A stretch of 64,000 bases of DNA. Origin: Archaeoglobus neptunius (GTDB taxonomy: Archaea > Halobacteriota > Archaeoglobi > Archaeoglobales > Archaeoglobaceae). This document shows, piece by piece, positions 44,310 to 53,353 of the stretch. Position 1 is the stretch's first letter; every line of letters begins with the position of its first letter. The position numbers were made by a program, and so were the translations under genes. The stretch is from the NCBI RefSeq assembly GCF_016757965.1, contig NZ_JAEKIW010000004.1:106715-170714 (forward strand), written 5' to 3'. The notes under the pieces are model-generated. The model worked only from the letters and a program-made list of their open reading frames with translations. It had not been told where the DNA came from and made no database searches.

Positions 44310-45882
44310 CGTAGGTGGCGTCGATAATTCCGTCAAGCTTGATCATTTCCTGGAGAACTTCCTCTGTGGGCGGATCATCGACGAGCAGGAGCATCAGTTG
44401 TATTCCTCCGGGTTCATCTCCACTCCTTCCAACTATCATTCCGGCTATGTTTATGTTGTTCCTGCCAAACAGTGTTCCAACCCTTCCAATCACGCCGGGC
44501 CTGTCTTCGTGGAGGGATATGACGTAGTGTCCCTTGGGTATGAAGTTTACGTTGTAGACGTCAATTTTAAGAATTCTGTATTCCTTACCAAAGCACGTTC
44601 CGGCAAGATACATTTCTTTTCCGTTACTCTCCACAGAAACCTCGATGAGACTCTCATAGTGCTCCGAACTTTCAACTTTACTCTCCTCAACTGTTATTCC
44701 TCTTTCGACGGCTACAGGCTTGGCAGAGACGAGGTTTATTTCGTTACCCAGTATGGGTTCAAATATTCCCTTCAGCAATGCCCTCGTGACGAATTCTGTG
44801 TTCTTCATTGCCAGCTTTCCGCTGCATGTAACTTTGACCTTTTTAATCGCCCCACCCAGTCTCACGCTGGCTATCTTGCCCATTTTTTCTGCGAGTGTTA
44901 GGAACGGCATCATGTATTCGAACTCCGCTGGCTCAATCGACGGCAGATTGACAGCATTCCTTACCGGCAGTCCCCTGTACATGTTAACAACATCTTCTGC
45001 AATTATCATTCCCACATTAAGCTGAGCCTCCCTGGTTGATGCAGCTATGTGTGGAGTTGTAACGATGTTTTCCATTTTCAGGAGAGGACTCTCTGGATCT
45101 GGGGGTTCCTTTTCGTAAACATCTAATGCAGCAGCAGAAACTTTCCCATCTTTCAGCGCTTCATAAAGTGCAGCCTCATCGACAATTCCACCTCTGGCAG
45201 CATTTACGACTATAACGCCATCTTTCATTTTGTCAAACTGCTCCTTTCCTAACAGTCCGATGGTCTCTTTTGTTCTCGGGACATGGACTGTAATGATATC
45301 AGAGATGCTGAGGAGTGATTCCAGATCCATGAGCTTAACTCCAATCTGCTCGGCTCTCTCCTTTGAAACATACGGATCAAATGCGACCACGTTCATTTCA
45401 AGTGCTTTGCAGCGCTTTGCAACTTCAAATCCAACTCTGCCAAGTCCGATTACACCAACGGTCTTTCCTCTCAGCTCAACACCCATAAACTTCTTTCTCT
45501 CCCATTTTCCCTCCTTGACACTTCTGTCAGCCTGAGGAATTTTTCTTGCCGCTGCAAGTATTAGGGCGATTGCATGTTCGGCAGTGGAAATTGTGTTTCC
45601 TCCGGGAGCATTTACAACAACAATGCCGTACTGTGTGGCAGTGGAAATATCAATGTTGTCAACACCAACACCTGCCCTTCCTATTATTTTCAACTTTTTT
45701 GCGGCATCTATCACTTCTGCGTCCACCTTTGTCTGACTTCTCACAATCAGAGCTTCGTAATCTCCAATTGCTTCTAGGAGCTCGTCTCTGCTCATTCCCA
45801 CCCTTACATCTACCTGCAAACCGTTCTCTCTCATGTATTCTATTGCTTCATCACTGATCGGCTCTGCGACAAGAACTTTCAT
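44299..45882 (-). CDS. serA: D-3-phosphoglycerate dehydrogenase
   Basis: First enzyme of serine synthesis. Substrate-binding domain at the start (EAIGDYEALIVRSQTKVD), NAD-binding Rossmann motif GKTVGVIGLGRVGFEVAKR near residue 145, catalytic His in the TPHIAASTREAQ segment, then an intervening domain and a C-terminal ACT domain (SLHEDRPGVIGRVGTLFG) for serine feedback. The 527-residue length is that of the long-form enzyme shared by archaea and bacteria. Transcribed away from the NTPase gene. Confidence 0.95.
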   Translation of the reverse strand: MKVLVAEPISDEAIEYMRENGLQVDVRVGMSRDELLEAIGDYEALIVRSQTKVDAEVIDAAKKLKIIGRAGVGVDNIDISTATQYGIVVVNAPGGNTISTAEHAIALILAAARKIPQADRSVKEGKWERKKFMGVELRGKTVGVIGLGRVGFEVAKRCKALEMNVVAFDPYVSKERAEQIGVKLMDLESLLSISDIITVHVPRTKETIGLLGKEQFDKMKDGVIVVNAARGGIVDEAALYEALKDGKVSAAALDVYEKEPPDPESPLLKMENIVTTPHIAASTREAQLNVGMIIAEDVVNMYRGLPVRNAVNLPSIEPAEFEYMMPFLTLAEKMGKIASVRLGGAIKKVKVTCSGKLAMKNTEFVTRALLKGIFEPILGNEINLVSAKPVAVERGITVEESKVESSEHYESLIEVSVESNGKEMYLAGTCFGKEYRILKIDVYNVNFIPKGHYVISLHEDRPGVIGRVGTLFGRNNINIAGMIVGRSGDEPGGIQLMLLLVDDPPTEEVLQEMIKLDGIIDATYVEL

Positions 45883-45955
45883 ACCTTCACCGCTCTCTGT
45901 GTGGACTAAAAACGTTTACGATAATACTTTTTATCTCGGCTTTGTAATCAACTCT

Positions 45956-46456
45956 GTGAGGATAGCTGTGACAGGAAGACCGGGTGTTGGGAAGACGACA
46001 TTATGCCTGAAAGTTTATGAGGCCCTGAAGGATAACACAAACATTTCTGGTTTTATAACAAGAGAAGTTAGGGATGGCGGCAGGAGAATCGGCTTCAGGC
46101 TCTGCAATCTCAGTACCGGAGAGGAGGTCTGGCTGGCCAGAGTTGGTGAAGGTAAGGTCAGGGTGGGGAAGTATGCCGTTTTTCTCAATAATTTTGAAAA
46201 ATTTCTTGATGGCATTGATGTGGGGGACATCACTATAATCGACGAAGTGGGACCAATGGAGCTGAAAAGCAGGAGGTTTGTTGAGTTTGTTGAGAACATC
46301 ATGGGCAGGGATGGGTTGTTGTTTACAGTTCATTACAGATCGAAGCACTGGTTGATTGAAAAGATAAGAAAGCAGTTTAGTCTGTACATACTTGATGAGT
46401 TTAACAGGGATAAGATTACCGAAGAAGTGATAAAAGCGCTGGAGGAAACCGGATGA
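45956..46456 (+). CDS. Nucleoside-triphosphatase, THEP1 family
   Basis: A small P-loop NTPase of about 166 residues. Walker A is AVTGRPGVGKTTL at the start and Walker B is DITIIDEVGPMEL near residue 95. The GFITREVRDGGRRIGF segment is typical of THEP1, which hydrolyses ATP, GTP and other NTPs slowly; the biological role is unclear. GTG 45956 gives the usual MRIAVTG start; the frame extends upstream into the divergent serA gene and is rejected. It overlaps trm1 by 4 nt. Confidence 0.9.
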   Translation: MRIAVTGRPGVGKTTLCLKVYEALKDNTNISGFITREVRDGGRRIGFRLCNLSTGEEVWLARVGEGKVRVGKYAVFLNNFEKFLDGIDVGDITIIDEVGPMELKSRRFVEFVENIMGRDGLLFTVHYRSKHWLIEKIRKQFSLYILDEFNRDKITEEVIKALEETG

Positions 46457-47487
46457 TCACCGAGGGAAAGGCGACAGTTGAAACTGATGGGGTTTTCTAC
46501 AATCCGCGTATGAAATTCTGCAGAGATTTGGATATGCTGATTTTTACACGGATGGACAGCAGAGGGTATCTGGATGCTCTGGCCGCAAGTGGAATCAGAG
46601 GAATAAGAGCATCTCTGGAGGCCTCAAAAGATCCGATCTTCAACGATAAAGACCCCACTGCGGTTGAAACAATAAAGAAAAATTTGAAGCTGAACGGTCT
46701 TGAGGCGGAAGTCATCAACAGGGATGCTGCAGTACTGATGAGGGAAAGGAGCTTTGAGCATATCGACATCGATCCTTTCGGGTCTCCGGCACCGTTTACA
46801 GACTCAGCATGCTTCTCGGTCAGAAAATACCTGAGCATTACCGCAACAGATACAGCAGCACTCTGCGGCAGTGCCACAAACTCCGGGCTTAAGAAGTATT
46901 CATCATACGCAGTCAAAACAGACACGTATCATGAAACCGGACTCAGAATGCTGATCGGATTTGTGGTTAGGGAAGGTGCGAAGTACGAAAAAGCCCTAAC
47001 TCCCCTTGTCTCCTGGGCAAGGGAGCACTACTACAGAGTTCATTTCAGGGTGAGAAAATCCACATCACTTTCCTCCCGAATTTATGAAAAAATGGGTTAT
47101 CTGGGTTTCTGTCCTAAATGTCTGAGGAAGAGAATTCTTGGGATGGGAGAGGGTGTGGAGAGATGTGATTGCGGGGGCAAATTTGTGCAGATCGGCCCTC
47201 TGTGGTTGGGTGAGATAAAGGACGATGAGTTTGTGGAAAAGATTTGGAGAGATTCAGATGGAAAGCTGAGGGAATTTGTGAGTAAACTGAAAGAGGAGAC
47301 AGACACACCCACCACCTACAATCTTCAGCAAATTGCAAGCAGAGCAACAAAAGAGGTCCCACCAACCTCAAAGGTGGTGGAAAAGCTCATTGAAATCGGA
47401 TATAGAGCATCGAAAACCCATTACTGCGGGTACTGTATAAGAACTGACGCCGATGTTGACGTGATTTACAGGCTGATAAGAAATTAA
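46453..47487 (+). CDS. trm1: tRNA (guanine26-N2)-dimethyltransferase
   Basis: Methylates G26 of tRNAs using SAM. Family motifs: EGKATVETDGVFYNPRMKFCRDL at the start, DALAASGIRGIRASLEA (SAM motif I), the catalytic-type HIDIDPFGSPAPFTDSA, and LSITATDTAALCGS. The C-terminal domain has a zinc-binding Cys set (GFCPKCLRKRI, RCDCGGKF). The 344 residues are somewhat short but complete. Overlaps the THEP1 gene (ATGA). Confidence 0.94.
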   Translation: MITEGKATVETDGVFYNPRMKFCRDLDMLIFTRMDSRGYLDALAASGIRGIRASLEASKDPIFNDKDPTAVETIKKNLKLNGLEAEVINRDAAVLMRERSFEHIDIDPFGSPAPFTDSACFSVRKYLSITATDTAALCGSATNSGLKKYSSYAVKTDTYHETGLRMLIGFVVREGAKYEKALTPLVSWAREHYYRVHFRVRKSTSLSSRIYEKMGYLGFCPKCLRKRILGMGEGVERCDCGGKFVQIGPLWLGEIKDDEFVEKIWRDSDGKLREFVSKLKEETDTPTTYNLQQIASRATKEVPPTSKVVEKLIEIGYRASKTHYCGYCIRTDADVDVIYRLIRN

Positions 47488-47626
47488 AAATGGTCGTTTC
47501 ACTTCGCCCAAATTTGGTATCGCAAACTTCACGTGTCCCCACGACGTTATATGAAATTCCAAACTCCGCTATGCTAGGAAAAATTAACGAGTGATAAAAT
47601 GAATTCAAAGTCAGTGTGGAAAATAA

Positions 47627-47971
47627 ATGCTCCTGTGGTTCTTTGTGGTAGTGGTAATTGTGTCCGTCAGAGGTGATTGGGGCGTTGTTACATTTGCAGT
47701 CACGTATGGCATTGGTTTTGGTGGAATTGCATACAGGTACAGGAGAAAAGTCAAAATGTTTTTCCAGAGAAGAGGACTTGACAACTACTGTGGCCTTCTC
47801 TTACTGGCAATCATCGTTACGATTACTGAAGAAACGATCACCTTCACCGGAAAAAATGATGGTGAAACGAAGTATCTGGTCGGAGTTATATTGCCGTTTA
47901 TTTTAACAATTCCTGTAGCCGTAGTTTTGTTCATTGTGCTTTCTGTATTCAACATATCCGTTAGCCCGTAA
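47627..47971 (+). CDS. Small membrane protein of unknown function
   Basis: A 114-residue protein with an N-terminal hydrophobic segment (LLWFFVVVVIVSV), a second around residues 23-38, a basic loop (YRYRRKVKMFFQRRG), a third (LLLLAIIVTITEE) and a C-terminal one (YLVGVILPFILTIPVAVVLF). No family recognised. It stands alone between trm1 and the CopZ-like gene. An in-frame upstream region holds no convincing ribosome-binding site. Confidence 0.55.
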   Translation: MLLWFFVVVVIVSVRGDWGVVTFAVTYGIGFGGIAYRYRRKVKMFFQRRGLDNYCGLLLLAIIVTITEETITFTGKNDGETKYLVGVILPFILTIPVAVVLFIVLSVFNISVSP

Positions 47972-48132
47972 CCGCTCCAGCAACTAAAGATGGAATTTTA
48001 ATTGGAGCTTCATCGCTTTGCTCTTTCCTCGTTTCATATATTCAGGCGCGGCCACTCACTCAAATGCCACCGCCAAACTTATATCTCATCAATTACTTAA
48101 CATAGCCGGAGCACTTCGCATACGTGCCGTAA

Positions 48133-48146
48133 TGCACCATTGTGCA
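48133..48146 (+). promoter_or_regulatory. Inverted repeat ahead of the CopZ-like gene
   Basis: TGCAC-CATT-GTGCA is a perfect 5-bp inverted repeat with a 4-nt loop. It lies between a TATA-like stretch (ACTTATATC, about 48072-48080) and the strong ribosome-binding site AGGAGGTG (48149-48156). It could be an operator or a short hairpin in the leader, and would fit metal-responsive control of the downstream gene, but no regulator is known here. Confidence 0.4.
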
Positions 48147-48161
48147 CAGGAGGTGAAAGAC

Positions 48162-48653
48162 ATGAATCAACGCAATCACTCCTGCTGCGATGTCCCTGCA
48201 GGTGTGCATTTCTCTATTTGCAGAGAGTGTGGTAACAGAGGGAAACCTGTCAAGGAGATAACTTTGAAAAATATCGTCAAAGAAGCAAGACTTAAGGCTG
48301 TTAATGGTCTAGACGGGTTTTATTTTTGTGAAACTTCTACCTGCAAAGTTGTTTATTTCAATAATGAAAAAAATACCTATCTGCGCAAGGAGGATGTCAA
48401 GGTTAGGGTGGGCATAAAGGAAACAGAAGACCCCATCCCGGTATGTTATTGTTTTGGTTGGACACAAGACAGGATTTTTAACCAGATTAAACAACTTGGC
48501 TACAGCACAGCCATTCAAGAGATCAGTGCCAAAGTAAAGATGGGAGAATGTGCTTGCGAGATAAAAAACCCGTCAGGAAGATGTTGCCTTGGAGAGGTGA
48601 GTAGGGTGGTCAGAAGAGGCATGAAACTCTATGGTAATAACAAAAAGAGGTGA
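48162..48653 (+). CDS. CopZ N-terminal-domain-like iron-sulfur/zinc protein
   Basis: A 163-residue Cys-rich protein. CRECGNRGKPV near the start, then GFYFCETSTCKVVYFNNE, VRVGIKETEDPIPVCYCFGWT, and NPSGRCCLGEV match the N-terminal domain of Archaeoglobus CopZ, which binds a 2Fe-2S cluster and a zinc ion. Unlike CopZ, it lacks the C-terminal copper-binding ferredoxin-like domain with its MxCxxC. It may be a stand-alone electron carrier or metal-delivery factor. ATG 48162 follows a perfect AGGAGGTG at 6 nt; the longer frame upstream is rejected. Confidence 0.82.
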   Translation: MNQRNHSCCDVPAGVHFSICRECGNRGKPVKEITLKNIVKEARLKAVNGLDGFYFCETSTCKVVYFNNEKNTYLRKEDVKVRVGIKETEDPIPVCYCFGWTQDRIFNQIKQLGYSTAIQEISAKVKMGECACEIKNPSGRCCLGEVSRVVRRGMKLYGNNKKR

Positions 48654-48906
48654 GTCTTGAAGTTAGTTGGCCATTATCGCCGCTGTAAGACAGATATTGC
48701 TTAAGAAAAAGACCGGTGAGGAAATGAAGGTATCGTTTTTTGTCACCCTCTTCTGGTTATGGAACTGTATTTATACCAGTAAAAAAGAGTTCGTAGCAGT
48801 GCTGTTACCGTTTCATGGTTTTCTCGGCCGTTCAAGGTTGTTTGAAAGCAGAGGCACTCTTTTAAATGTAATCTCGCTCTCACCAAAACCTGACAGACTG
48901 CAAACC

Positions 48907-50730
48907 CTATTGTGGTAACTCGATTTCTCCCACCTTCTTCCAGCTATTCTCGTCGTACGAGACGATTTTATTGACGCCTATTATGTAGAGGTAGTCGTTG
49001 ATGTATACCGCCCTTTTAGCACTCATTCCCACGGCCTTTATCAGCGTTATCCCACTGTCGTAGGAGAATACGTAGCCTCCGCTGGCAGCGGGTAGGAAGA
49101 AGATTTTATGTTTCTTATCAATCAGAAATGCATGGTGGGTATTCAGAATGTCACTCCAGTACTCCTTCAGTACGTATCTGTCCACTTCCTCCGGCTTTTC
49201 TGGATTTGTAACATCAAAAAGAGATATTTTCACGTTACCGTTTTCTCTACCAATACCGAGAACGAGTGTGTCCGAAATCGGGTGCAGGTAAGACGAAAAT
49301 CCGGGCATCTTTAGTTCTCCGGCAATTTCTGGATTTTCCGGATCTGAGAGGTTGAGAACAAAGAAGGGGTCGGTCTGACGGAATGTAACTATATATCCCT
49401 TATCCCCCACAAATCTGACTGAATAAATCCTCTCATTGAGGCCGAAACCTTGAAGAGAGCCGACAACATTTAAATCTCTGTCAAGAATATAGAGATCATT
49501 TTCATTACCGGCAATTGTTGTTGCAACTCTCAGATATCCCTCATATTCGTCTAGAGAAAACTGATTCAGAAGCCATCCCGGTACAGCTCCCAGACCTTCT
49601 GGTTCTAGATGCAGTGAAAATCTTGCGATGTATGTTTTCTCAATTTCTCTCGCATGTTTTTTGTTGAATTCTGTCCATCTGTTCCAGTACTCTGTTTCCA
49701 TTTTCATTCTATCATCCTTTCCGAGAGAAGACATCAGTTTTTCAATGATGACCGATATCTCAACACTTTTCGCTCTGCTGCTTATATCGTATCCCATTAA
49801 TTTTTCGATCCTCTCTGTTACCCAGTCGGGAAAGATATCCCTGTTCTCCTTTACAAATCTGTACATGAGTTTCGCTGGATCGGTGTATGAGTTGTAGGTA
49901 ACGTAAATGCCGTTCTTACTCATGTAAATCACCGTGTGGCTGGCCGAACCTACAAATGATACTGAATTCACGATTTTACCATTTTCCGCATCGATCGCAA
50001 TTACTGTATATGTTGTATCTACCGAAACAGGAAGGGTTGGGTGGTATATCTCTCCACAGCCAATTTCAACAGCATTCCCGTCAATTCGAAGAGGTTTTAT
50101 CGGGCATGGCAGGATCGGTTTTACACTGCTCCTGGTTACAACATAAACTTTCCCGTTCATAAGTCTGGCATCTACCAGACTGCCGTTTATTTCAGCTCTC
50201 CATAACTCTTTTATTTCTGTTTCTCCGATTTTGTAGGCGAAGATACCGTCGTTTGTCAGCACCATCAGGATGTTACTGTAAACGAGCAGGTTTCCACCTC
50301 CTTCTATCTTGCCAATTACGGACATGTTTTGCGGAGGGAGGGCAGAGAGTATGTCTGTCACACCTTTTGAGAGAGGTACTGTTTCAGGGATGTAGCGATA
50401 AGCATATCTGGATACAAATATTCTCCTCCCATCTGTTTTTACAATATCCGGTTCGTCAATTCCCGTAACCTGAACGTTTGTTCTGGAAAACCTGTCTGCC
50501 ATAACCCTTGCATCTCCGATTGCCTTTTCCTGAACAATCGGCATTACCGCAGGTCTGTATGTCATTACTGCGGGGGGATAGACCTCACCGTAAATTGAAA
50601 AGTAATCGGCAAATTCGTCAGGGGATGAGAAGGGGATCAGCCCCTCTACATCGTTTGGCTTTGGCCAGAAGACTGTTACCGCAGCAATTAAAACCGCAAA
50701 CCCCATAATCGCAATCAAACCCTTCTTCAT
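48907..50730 (-). CDS. Membrane-anchored beta-propeller domain protein
   Basis: A 607-residue secreted protein with an N-terminal anchor (LIAIMGFAVLIAAVTVFW) and a large extracellular part. Repeated beta-type blades include VTGIDEPDIVKTDGRRIFVS, VLTNDGIFAYKIGE, and later GDKGYIVTFRQTDPFFVLNL followed by LSDPENPEIAGELKMPGFSS and HPISDTLVLGIG. These are hallmarks of the archaeal/bacterial beta-propeller (COG4880-like) family. Function unknown, possibly surface binding. Divergent from acylphosphatase across about 100 nt of AT-rich promoter sequence. Confidence 0.85.
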   Translation of the reverse strand: MKKGLIAIMGFAVLIAAVTVFWPKPNDVEGLIPFSSPDEFADYFSIYGEVYPPAVMTYRPAVMPIVQEKAIGDARVMADRFSRTNVQVTGIDEPDIVKTDGRRIFVSRYAYRYIPETVPLSKGVTDILSALPPQNMSVIGKIEGGGNLLVYSNILMVLTNDGIFAYKIGETEIKELWRAEINGSLVDARLMNGKVYVVTRSSVKPILPCPIKPLRIDGNAVEIGCGEIYHPTLPVSVDTTYTVIAIDAENGKIVNSVSFVGSASHTVIYMSKNGIYVTYNSYTDPAKLMYRFVKENRDIFPDWVTERIEKLMGYDISSRAKSVEISVIIEKLMSSLGKDDRMKMETEYWNRWTEFNKKHAREIEKTYIARFSLHLEPEGLGAVPGWLLNQFSLDEYEGYLRVATTIAGNENDLYILDRDLNVVGSLQGFGLNERIYSVRFVGDKGYIVTFRQTDPFFVLNLSDPENPEIAGELKMPGFSSYLHPISDTLVLGIGRENGNVKISLFDVTNPEKPEEVDRYVLKEYWSDILNTHHAFLIDKKHKIFFLPAASGGYVFSYDSGITLIKAVGMSAKRAVYINDYLYIIGVNKIVSYDENSWKKVGEIELPQ

Positions 50731-50831
50731 ACAGATGTTATGCGGGCAAAGAATATATACCGTTTCAATTCGTAATAAAATATATTTTAAAGAAATTTTA
50801 AATTTATATACCGAATCCCTTAGTCGGACTG

Positions 50832-51101
50832 ATGATGGCAGTTGAGGTCTATGTCAGTGGCGTCGTTCAGGGGGTGGGATTCCGATACTTCACAAGGAAA
50901 GTTGCGAGAGAACTTGGAATAAGGGGATACGTTAGGAATCTTTCAGATGGTAGGGTTTACATTTATGCCGTGGGAGACGAACTTATGATTGATAAATTCC
51001 TCTCCGCCATCAACAGAGGCCCTCCAATGGCGATAGTTAGAAATGTGGAGGTCAGGAAAGCTGGTATGGAGAGATGCGATGGGTTTGAGGTGAGGTATTG
51101 A
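50832..51101 (+). CDS. acyP: Acylphosphatase
   Basis: Hydrolyses acyl phosphates. The 89 residues carry both active-site elements: the phosphate-binding loop SGVVQGVGFRYFTRK with its Arg and GYVRNLSDGRVYIYA with the catalytic Asn. Two starts are possible, 50832 and 50835. The stop is directly followed by the hisF start codon, so the two are coupled. AT-rich TATA-like sequence (TTTAAATTTATATA) lies near 50800. Confidence 0.92.
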   Translation: MMAVEVYVSGVVQGVGFRYFTRKVARELGIRGYVRNLSDGRVYIYAVGDELMIDKFLSAINRGPPMAIVRNVEVRKAGMERCDGFEVRY

Positions 51102-51917
51102 ATGCTGGCAAAGAGAATTATTCCCTGCCTCGATGTAACCCTTGATGAGAAGGGGGCAAGGGTTGTTAAAGGCGTGGAATTCGTAAATTTGAGAGACGCC
51201 GGAGATCCGGTTGAGCTTGCAAAAAGATATGATGTGGAAGGTGCGGATGAACTGGTCTTTTTGGACATTACAGCTTCACCAGATGGAAGGAGAACAATGA
51301 TCGATGTAATCGAAAGAACTGCAGAGCAGGTTTTTATCCCGTTCACAGTTGGTGGAGGAATAAAGAGCATTGAGGATATCAACAGCATTCTTTCTGCCGG
51401 TGCAGATAAAGTTTCAGTAAATACCGCAGCAGTAAAGAACCCCGAATTTGTAAGAGAAGCTGCAGAAGTATTCGGGAGTCAGTGTATAGTTGTTGCAATT
51501 GATTGCAGGAGAAATTTTGAGCTTGAAAGGGGAAAATACATTGTAGAGCTTGAGGACGGCAGTAAAGCCTGGTACGAGGTCGTGATTTACGGAGGAAGGA
51601 AGCCTGTCGGTATAGATGCTGTGTGGTGGGCCAAAAAAGTAGAGGAGCTCGGAGCGGGCGAAATTCTGCTGACGTCCATGAACAGAGATGGCACCAAGGA
51701 AGGTTTTGACATCCCTATAACAAGGAAAATAAGTGAGGAGGTGGGAATACCTGTTATAGCGTCAGGTGGTGCAGGAACGCTGGAGCACTTTTACGAAGGA
51801 TTTGTTGAAGGCAAGGCTGATGCGGGACTGGCAGCGAGTATATTCCATTACGGTGAGATCTCAATATCCGAGATTAAGGAGTACCTTGCGGAAAGAGGAG
51901 TGCCGGTGAGGATGTGA
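51102..51917 (+). CDS. hisF: Imidazole glycerol phosphate synthase cyclase subunit HisF
   Basis: Cyclase of histidine synthesis, a TIM barrel of 271 residues. [20 protein letters not shown] carries the first catalytic Asp, [16 protein letters not shown] text ([17 protein letters not shown]) the second strand, [13 protein letters not shown] the first phosphate-binding loop, and [13 protein letters not shown] the second; the Asp in [12 protein letters not shown] is the other catalytic acid. All are present. hisH is not in the window. Confidence 0.95.
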   Translation: MLAKRIIPCLDVTLDEKGARVVKGVEFVNLRDAGDPVELAKRYDVEGADELVFLDITASPDGRRTMIDVIERTAEQVFIPFTVGGGIKSIEDINSILSAGADKVSVNTAAVKNPEFVREAAEVFGSQCIVVAIDCRRNFELERGKYIVELEDGSKAWYEVVIYGGRKPVGIDAVWWAKKVEELGAGEILLTSMNRDGTKEGFDIPITRKISEEVGIPVIASGGAGTLEHFYEGFVEGKADAGLAASIFHYGEISISEIKEYLAERGVPVRM

Positions 51918-51923
51918 GAAGAT

Positions 51924-52208
51924 ATGAAAATTTCCGAGTTTCAGAAAATGATTTCTGAAATTTACATTAAACGGGACAGGGAAAGGGGAGTGGATAAGAC
52001 CATGCTGTGGGTTGTTGAAGAGGTAGGAGAGCTTGCAGAGGCTGTGAGAAAAGGCGGTAATGTTGGTGAGGAAATAGCCGACGTAATGGCGTGGCTCGTA
52101 AGTCTTGCGAACCTTCTGGATATTGATGTTGAGAGGGAAGTTTTTAAAAAGTATCCCGGATACTGCATTCGCTGCGGTAAAAAACCCTGTGAGTGTGATA
52201 CACTATGA
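51924..52208 (+). CDS. MazG-like nucleotide pyrophosphohydrolase with C-terminal Cys motif
   Basis: A 94-residue enzyme of the all-alpha NTP pyrophosphohydrolase class. WVVEEVGELAEAVRKG and EEIADVMAWLVSLANLLDID hold the metal-binding Glu/Asp set (ExxE then ExxD). After the MazG helices the protein ends with YCIRCGKKPCECD, a short Cys cluster that could bind zinc. Such tails occur in archaeal MazG-like proteins. It overlaps the following nicotinate phosphoribosyltransferase gene by 4 nt. Confidence 0.88.
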   Translation: MKISEFQKMISEIYIKRDRERGVDKTMLWVVEEVGELAEAVRKGGNVGEEIADVMAWLVSLANLLDIDVEREVFKKYPGYCIRCGKKPCECDTL

Positions 52209-53353
52209 TGTTCAGAATGGTCGACGAGGAGGATATAAAAAAGGGCAATGTAACGGACAAGTATTTTATATGGACTGAGAAAGTCTTGAAGGCGAAAAAC
52301 GTGAATCCCACGGTTGTGGCCGAGGTTACGACCTCTAACTGGGGGGTTTTTGCAGGACTTGAGGACGCCCTAAACCTTCTGGAGGGTCTGCCAATAGATG
52401 TTTACGCCATGCCGGAGGGGAGCATATTCTTTCCACACGAACCTGTGATCACCATTGTGGGAAAATATCTTGACTTTGCAAGGTATGAGACTTCTCTGCT
52501 TGGATTCATATGCCACGCAAGTGCTGTGGCAACGCAGGCATTCAGGTTCAAGCTCGCAGCCGGGGATAGAGGGGTCTACTCCTTTGGTACAAGAAGGATG
52601 CATCCTGCACTGGCTCCGGCAATTGAAAGATCAGCCTACATCGGCGGTGTGGATGGTGTCAGCAACTTTTCAGCGGAAAAGTATCTTGGGATACCCAGCA
52701 TGGGAACAATGCCACATGCGATGATCATCTGCTTTGGCGATCAGGTTGCCGCCTGGAGGAGCTTTGACGAGGTTGTGGATCCGGAAGTTCCGAGAACCAT
52801 GCTGGTGGATACATATTTCGATGAGAAGACTGAGGCTGTACTGGCTGTGGAGAATGTTAAAAACGTCAGCGCTGTACGCCTCGACACTCCCTCATCAAGA
52901 AGAGGAAGGTTCAGAAAAATCGTTGAGGAGGTCAGGTGGGAGCTGGATATAAGGGGAAGAAAGGATGTCAAAATCTTTGTGAGCGGAGGTCTAAGCTTAT
53001 CTGATATTCTTGAACTCAAAGACATCGTGGATGCCTTCGGGGTTGGTACTGCAATAAGCGGTGCTGGCCCCATAGATTTCGCTCTCGACATAGTTGAGAG
53101 GGAAGGGAAGTTTGTGGCCAAGAGGGGGAAGAGAGGTGGAATGAAGCAGATCTACAGGGATTGGGAAACTCTGGAGGATGAGATCAGGCTGTTCAGAGAA
53201 GAACCACCGGAGAAAGGTGAACCCATGCTTAAGAAGGTCATTGAGGGTGGTAAAATCATTGCCGAAACGGACATGGAGGAGGCGAGAAAACTCGTTCTAA
53301 GGCAGATGGACGTAATCAGGAAACTCGGGCGGGAACACGAGTTCATCGGCTAA
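52205..53353 (+). CDS. pncB: Nicotinate phosphoribosyltransferase
   Basis: NAD salvage enzyme making nicotinate mononucleotide. The archaeal-type fold is shown by VVAEVTTSNWGVFAGLEDAL, YSFGTRRMHPALAPAIERSAY (substrate loop with the His), GTMPHAMIICFGD, and the barrel phosphate site SGGLSLSDILEL with GVGTAISGAGPIDF. At 382 residues it is full length. Two nearby ATGs (52205 and 52208-region) are possible starts. It ends convergently with NUDIX, overlapping by 11 nt. Confidence 0.92.
   Translation: MMFRMVDEEDIKKGNVTDKYFIWTEKVLKAKNVNPTVVAEVTTSNWGVFAGLEDALNLLEGLPIDVYAMPEGSIFFPHEPVITIVGKYLDFARYETSLLGFICHASAVATQAFRFKLAAGDRGVYSFGTRRMHPALAPAIERSAYIGGVDGVSNFSAEKYLGIPSMGTMPHAMIICFGDQVAAWRSFDEVVDPEVPRTMLVDTYFDEKTEAVLAVENVKNVSAVRLDTPSSRRGRFRKIVEEVRWELDIRGRKDVKIFVSGGLSLSDILELKDIVDAFGVGTAISGAGPIDFALDIVEREGKFVAKRGKRGGMKQIYRDWETLEDEIRLFREEPPEKGEPMLKKVIEGGKIIAETDMEEARKLVLRQMDVIRKLGREHEFIG

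Noticed and set aside
44242..44901. A 219-codon plus-strand frame opposite serA
   Set aside because: It lies entirely antisense to the well-supported serA and has no recognisable domain.
48667..48918. An 83-codon plus-strand frame after the CopZ-like gene
   Set aside because: It has no ribosome-binding site, begins with TTG, runs into the end of the beta-propeller gene and has no protein-like motif. The roughly 250-nt gap 48654-48906 otherwise shows nothing I can name.
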